Shown one piece after another: positions 60,840 through 64,000 of a stretch of DNA of 64,000 nucleotides. Made by a program: the position numbers and the translations under genes. The notes beneath the pieces were generated by a model. The model was not told the origin of the DNA. It saw only the letters and a program-made list of their open reading frames with translations, and made no database searches. The stretch's first letter is position 1; every line of letters starts with the position of its first letter. This DNA is from Microstegium vimineum (lineage: Eukaryota; Streptophyta; Magnoliopsida; Poales; Poaceae), in the NCBI GenBank assembly GCA_022036555.1, contig CM039122.1, positions 2,813,043 through 2,877,042 of the forward strand. Reading direction: 5' to 3'.

Positions 60840-61304
60840 GTCAACTTTTAAACCACGCACACAACACAAACACACAAGCGACGCCGGAAGGAAGTAATTA
60901 AAAAACCGGCAATAAATCGCGGAATTCCCAACGCCCCACCTCACCGCGGACGGACGGACTCCCCAATCCAATCCAACCAACCCCCTCCCAATCCACCGCC
61001 AGCGGAGGCGAGGTTCCGGTGCGTTTCCCCGCGTTCCCAGGGGCCCCAATCCCACCATCTCCTCCTCCGCTTCCCGCAAATCGCATTGCGCCCGGATTTT
61101 CGGTTGCTGGATTTTTTTGGGGGTCCTCCCTGATTTTTTTCTCTCTACTACGCGTTCTTCAATCAGGCGAGGATTCGTGCGCGATCGGATCGTCTTCCCC
61201 TTGAGCGGTGCGGATTCGTGCCCGATCGGGGTTCGGCGGCGGCGGCGTCGCCTTGGGGTGTGATCTGCTGCGGCCGGCTTCTCCGTCCTGGTACGTGGAG
61301 GCAT

Positions 61305-61370
<66 letters not shown>

Positions 61371-61519
61371 GCTCTCTCCCTCTCTCTCGCGGGCGAATCG
61401 AATCGGCGTGCTCGCTCCTCTCGTGGTTGGATTCGCGGTATATGTCTTCGGTGCGCCCCACTCCCTCACAGCTTCTGTTCGCTTGGCAGGGAGGGAAGGG
61501 AGGGGAAGGGAGGAGTGGA
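60840..61519 (+). promoter_or_regulatory. Promoter and spliced 5' UTR of RING gene
   Basis: The sequence turns GC-rich near 60880. A 5' UTR exon probably ends at 61290 (TCCTG/GTACGT) and a 209-bp leader intron (61291-61499) ends in TTCGCTTGGCAG before the leader of the ATG at 61520. No strong TATA box is visible. Confidence 0.6.
61311..61388. repeat. CT microsatellite in the leader intron
   Basis: About 78 bp of CT dinucleotides with a few C and G interruptions, lying wholly within the inferred 5' UTR intron of the RING gene. Confidence 0.95.
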
Positions 61520-63686
61520 ATGGACGGGGAAGCGTTCCGGTTGGGCGGTTCCCATTTGGCGGCGTACCCCTCCGGCGCCGCCATGGAGGATCCGAATCAG
61601 AGCCAGAACCAAGCCCAGTTCCTGTTCAGCGCCAAGGCCGCGCCGCTGCAGCTCTTCGGAAGCACCGCGGGTAAGATGGATAACCTTGGGATACCTGCTC
61701 ATTGTTACTCGTTGCTGCGTTATTATTCTTTCCTGATGACTCGGAATCGTTTACAAGCAGATTTTATCTCCAGATGTAGCCAATATTTCTGCGTTAGTTC
61801 TGTGTTAAAGAGTAATTTTTCTGCTCCATTTTGGACCATTGAGATTTGCAACCACAATGTTCCATCCCACCTGCTTACCATTCGGTCATGTGAATATGTC
61901 AGTAACATCTAATTTTGTCTGTAATGCCAGCAAAATTTCATCTCACAGAAGCGTTCAGTATCACTTTGTTAATTTTGACAATCAAATCACCCAATTCGCT
62001 AGTAGTCATAACTCCTAACATTATCCTTGCCCTACCTTGCTTTTCCATAAACCTAAATATTGGCACCCATATTTTCATTGAAACTGGTTAATTTATATCC
62101 CCTTTTTTCTGACCGATCTTTGTGTTATTATCAATGCAGTCCCCGCGGTTGGTCCTGCTGGTTATTGCAATTACACTGGGAACACCCACCTTCCTGTTAT
62201 GAACCAAGCAAGGACTTCAAACATTGATCCAGGGACTGAGAAGCTGCTGAAGCTTCAGATGTCCTTGAACGACTATCATCAACAGAATGCTGATCAGTTA
62301 GCACGTGTTGGCAATCCAAGTGCTGTGTCAACTGGCCTGAGGCTGTCCTATGAAGATGATGAACACAATTCATCGATCACGTCTGGTAGTGGTAGCATGA
62401 CCTCTTTGCCTACCACAATGTCCTCTGTTGATGATCTCATGGCTGAACTGGACAAAGAAAACAAAGAGATTAGCTATTACTTAAGACTTCAGGTAAATAT
62501 TCAATGCAGCTTCATTATCGACCTCAAATCCTGGATATCGTGTTTTATGGGACAGCAAGGATGAAATGAACAAATAAATAATTATTTATGAATTTCGTAT
62601 TTGGTTATTCCATCATGGAACAAATAAATATAGTTTAGTATTAATATCCGAATGGTTTAGTTATCTAAATATGCTGTGTCAGACCATTGTCAGATGTCAG
62701 ATACATGGGCTTGCTGTAGTGCATTGAGTCTCCTGCTTTCAGTTTGTATGCAGATCATTAAAATCAGTTATGCATACCATGTTATCACAAGAATATATGA
62801 CATAGCATGCTTGGTTCACTATTTTACAATCTAGTGTATTGATCTTGTTTAGGCCTTGTTTGGATGCACATGTATCTCCCTCAAACCACATGTGTTGGAG
62901 TGTATTTGAACTAATATGCACTCCAATCCACTCCAATTCATGTGGTTTGAGGCAAATACATGCGCATCCAAACAAGGCCTTATTACGTACATGGTTGTAA
63001 CTGTTTGATTTGAAGTAACACACCCCTTCAAACCGCTAGAGTGACTTCTTGTGACCTCTTTGCACTTCATGGCTCTTATTATTCCCCACGTACAGGCAGA
63101 ACAAATCGGGAAGCAGATGAAGGAGGTGAACCAGCGGCGGATGATTTCTTTCCTGGCGAACCTGGAACGAGCGGTGGGGAAGAAGCTGCGGGAGAAGGAA
63201 CTGGAGGCGGAGGCGATGAACAGGAAGAGCAAGGAGCTGAACGAGCAGATCAGGCAAGTCGCCATGGAGGTGCAGTCGTGGCAGTCAGCAGCAATGTACA
63301 ACCAGTCCGTCGCCAACAGCCTGAAGAACAGGCTGATGCAGGTGGTGGCGCAGAGCACCAACCTCACGAGAGAAGGTACCGGCGACAGCGAGGAGGTCGA
63401 CAACGCGGCCTCCAGCCAGAACCCCAACGCCAGAGCTGCCGCCCCCGAGGGATTCTTCCAGTCCGGCGTCTTAGGCGGCGGTGGCGGTAGCGGCAGGGGC
63501 GCGGCGACGACGGCGAAGGCTACCATCGGGCTTGGGGCCTGCAGGTGGTGCGGCGGGAAGGAGGCGTCGGTGCTGGTGATGCCGTGCCGCCACCTCTGCC
63601 TTTGCGTCGACTGCGAGAGGGTCTCTGACGTGTGCCCCGTCTGCCGGTTCCCAAAGAGCGGCAGCGTGGAGATCAACATGTCCTGA
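61520..63686 (+). CDS. BOI/SBP1-type RING E3 ubiquitin ligase
   Basis: Exons 61520-61670, 62140-62492 and 63096-63686 join with matching phases at GTAAGA, GTAAAT and CAG sites, giving 364 residues and stop TGA 63684-63686. Residues 1-168 are a variable, Gln/Ser-rich region. Residues 169-237 form a charged coiled coil (AEQIGKQMKEVNQRR to EVQSWQSAA), the region conserved in BOI (BOTRYTIS SUSCEPTIBLE1 INTERACTOR) and S-RNase-binding-protein relatives. A Gly-rich linker precedes a C-terminal RING finger with Cys317, Cys320, Cys332, His334, Cys338, Cys341, Cys348 and Cys351. RING ligases of this group transfer ubiquitin to targets; known members act in stress, defence, cell death or gibberellin responses, but the target here cannot be told. 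An in-frame upstream Met exists at 61442 but lies within the inferred leader intron. No damage was seen. Confidence 0.93.
62852..62979. mobile_element. Tourist MITE in intron of RING gene
   Basis: A palindromic 128-bp element, GGCCTTGTTTGGATGC at the left and GCATCCAAACAAGGCC at the right, with TTA on both sides (62849-62851 and 62980-62982). It sits in the second coding intron (62493-63095), clear of the splice sites. Confidence 0.93.
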
Positions 63687-64000
63687 TAAGGACCCTATGT
63701 AAGGAGTAAGGACGTCGATTAAAGTTGGCGGGCAGAGTATACATAGCATATAACTAGTAGTAAGTATAGTAGATGGTAAACCTGTTCGTGCAGCGGTGTA
63801 CATGTCAGCATGTTTTTTTTTACCTCAGTTGCCCATCCAGGTCAGGTGTAAGGTCACTTTCACCCCGCTTGGTGTTTCATCATCGGAAGGTAATGGAGGA
63901 GATCAGGTTTGCGTCTTGCAATCCATGTGCATTCTATGTCGTCGCATCCTCATCCTGTTGGAAGGAACCTTGCGGTTTTACCGATAATATAAGCATGTGC
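63687..64000 (+). other. 3' UTR and downstream of RING gene
   Basis: Non-coding sequence after the stop codon. No canonical AATAAA is seen close by; GATAATATAAG near 63983 and AGTAGTAAGTATAG near 63757 are weak candidates. The window ends here. Confidence 0.45.

Overview
This is nuclear DNA of a grass (Poaceae; a panicoid such as a sorghum, Miscanthus or millet relative is my inference). The signs are spliced genes with GT-AG introns, a chromovirus of the Reina type, Tourist and Stowaway MITEs with TTA and TA target duplications, CACTA, hAT and FAR1-type Mutator-like transposons, and GC-rich first exons. The assembly is a draft: a 100-N gap lies at 50011-50110, and the sequence left of it looks error-prone.

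Only two loci look like ordinary host genes. On the minus strand at 15880-19560 (promoter near 20370) is an eight-exon gene for a plant multi-pass membrane protein of unknown biochemical function; its first coding exon lacks one base. On the plus strand at 61520-63686 (5' UTR intron 61291-61499) is an intact three-exon gene for a 364-residue BOI/SBP1-type RING E3 ubiquitin ligase.

Layout: 1-1428, AT-rich DNA then a promoter-like block; 1434-7034, a complete Reina-type Ty3 retrotransposon with 5-bp target duplication and four nonsense codons; 7377-10155, MITEs and a LINE end; about 10700-15405, a hAT element with ACCGGTTACC-rich ends and a decayed minus-strand transposase; 15880-20370, the membrane-protein gene; 20375-24273, non-coding; 24286-28137, a second hAT with a decayed plus-strand BED transposase; 28150-30952, non-coding with a GA repeat and a Stowaway MITE; 30953-37195, a CACTA (En/Spm) element with a degenerate TNP2 transposase; 37199-41586, non-coding with a LINE 3' fragment; about 41600-58070, a complex carrying a Ulp1-like cysteine protease gene (plus) facing a FAR1/MULE transposase (minus), interrupted by a 1.04-kb CACTA derivative, an LTR fragment, the end of another CACTA and the gap; 58155-60408, MITEs; 60840-64000, the RING gene.

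The most notable arrangement is the convergent pair of a Ulp1/SENP-type peptidase and a FAR1-type Mutator transposase. It resembles the Ulp1-carrying Kaonashi-type MULEs of plants, although both genes are broken here. The two CACTA elements at 30953 and 42456 share termini and a CCGCTGCGGTTAA-type subterminal motif, so they are one family with a long and a short member.
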